Shown here in pieces: positions 22,664 to 22,748 of a stretch of 22,748 bases of DNA; position 1 is the stretch's first letter, and every line of letters begins with the position of its first letter. Under the pieces are notes generated by a model. The model worked only from the letters and a program-made list of their open reading frames with translations, made no database searches and had not been told where the DNA came from. The translations under genes and the position numbers were made by a program. This stretch comes from Bacteriovoracaceae bacterium UBA1511 (GTDB lineage: Bacteria > Bdellovibrionota > Bacteriovoracia > Bacteriovoracales > Bacteriovoracaceae), in assembly GCA_002323535.1 (NCBI GenBank), contig DCQT01000117.1, positions 1 through 22,748 of the forward strand, given 5' to 3'.

Positions 22664-22748
22664 CTATATTTTTTTTACTAGGCTTTGATCCAAGTACTCA
22701 TTTTTTCTGTCTTTATAGTGCTTTGCACTTTCAACTAACGCATTAACT
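22664..22748 (-). CDS. C-terminal end of a convergent gene (partial)
   Basis: On the minus strand one frame stays open from the window edge to a TAG at 22664-22666, giving 27 residues (ending YKDRKNEYLDQSLVKKI). The other two frames contain early stops. The composition is charged and helical, and the stop lies 19 bases before the bidirectional terminator, as expected for a real gene. The stretch is too short to name a family. Confidence 0.5.
   Translation of the reverse strand, partial: VNALVESAKHYKDRKNEYLDQSLVKKI

Noticed and set aside
1..22748. CRISPR array, insertion sequence or toxin-antitoxin pair
   Set aside because: No regularly spaced repeats, transposase motifs or small paired genes of these kinds were found on either strand.

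Overview
This is a compact, AT-rich bacterial chromosome segment. The envelope is Gram-negative: there is a lipobox lipoprotein, several signal-peptide proteins, a small beta-barrel candidate and a protein ending in Phe. The gene set (distant PrkA, ParA/ParB, a long Jag/KhpB, many small secreted proteins of unknown family) resembles Bdellovibrionota, perhaps a Bacteriovorax/Halobacteriovorax relative. That placement is inference. I see no insertion sequence, phage module or CRISPR array.

Layout. 1-810: 3' part of an RlmL-type 23S rRNA guanine methyltransferase (+). 807-1613: unknown protein with a possible PD-(D/E)XK-like core (-). 1718-2395: lipoprotein (-) with a strong terminator. 2640-4172: gpmI (+). 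4067-9092: a minus-strand block transcribed parA, parB, a secreted protein, glutamate dehydrogenase, a Cys-rich secreted protein, and a free-standing ComM/YifB N-terminal domain whose 3' end overlaps gpmI. 9307-10776: rhodanese and NifS-like cysteine desulfurase (+), divergent from parA with overlapping promoter elements. 10845-14151: PrkA-like AAA protein and an RluA-family pseudouridine synthase (+). 14127-15469: beta-barrel candidate translationally coupled to a HAD phosphatase (-). 15601-15677: tRNA-His, then a GNAT gene interrupted by one TAG. 16379-17349: unknown protein and SixA-like phosphatase (+). 17339-17917: pdxH (-). 17995-18579: CxxCxxxCC protein (+). 18594-19226: ribosomal protein L25 (-). 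19320-19682: secreted ASH/Ig-like protein (-). 19759-20205: QueD/PTPS-like protein (+). 20209-20631: secreted protein (-). 20791-21444: SRAP protein (+). 21559-22593: Jag/KhpB (+), then a bidirectional terminator and the end of a convergent gene.

Shared themes: several convergent pairs overlap at their 3' ends, and one terminator lies inside a neighbour's coding sequence. Several promoters read as TTGAC(A/T)-N17-TAAAA, and some carry perfect inverted repeats at the -35. Translation, RNA modification and RNA binding dominate the recognisable genes (RlmL-like, RluA-like, tRNA-His, L25, Jag, QueD-like). Sulfur, PLP and nitrogen metabolism (rhodanese, cysteine desulfurase, PdxH, GDH) are also represented. 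No complete new defence or mobile system is evident. The best leads are the stand-alone ComM N-domain, the in-frame mini-ORF before the RluA gene, the TAG-interrupted GNAT gene, a start-site-occluding hairpin, and the possible nuclease-fold protein.
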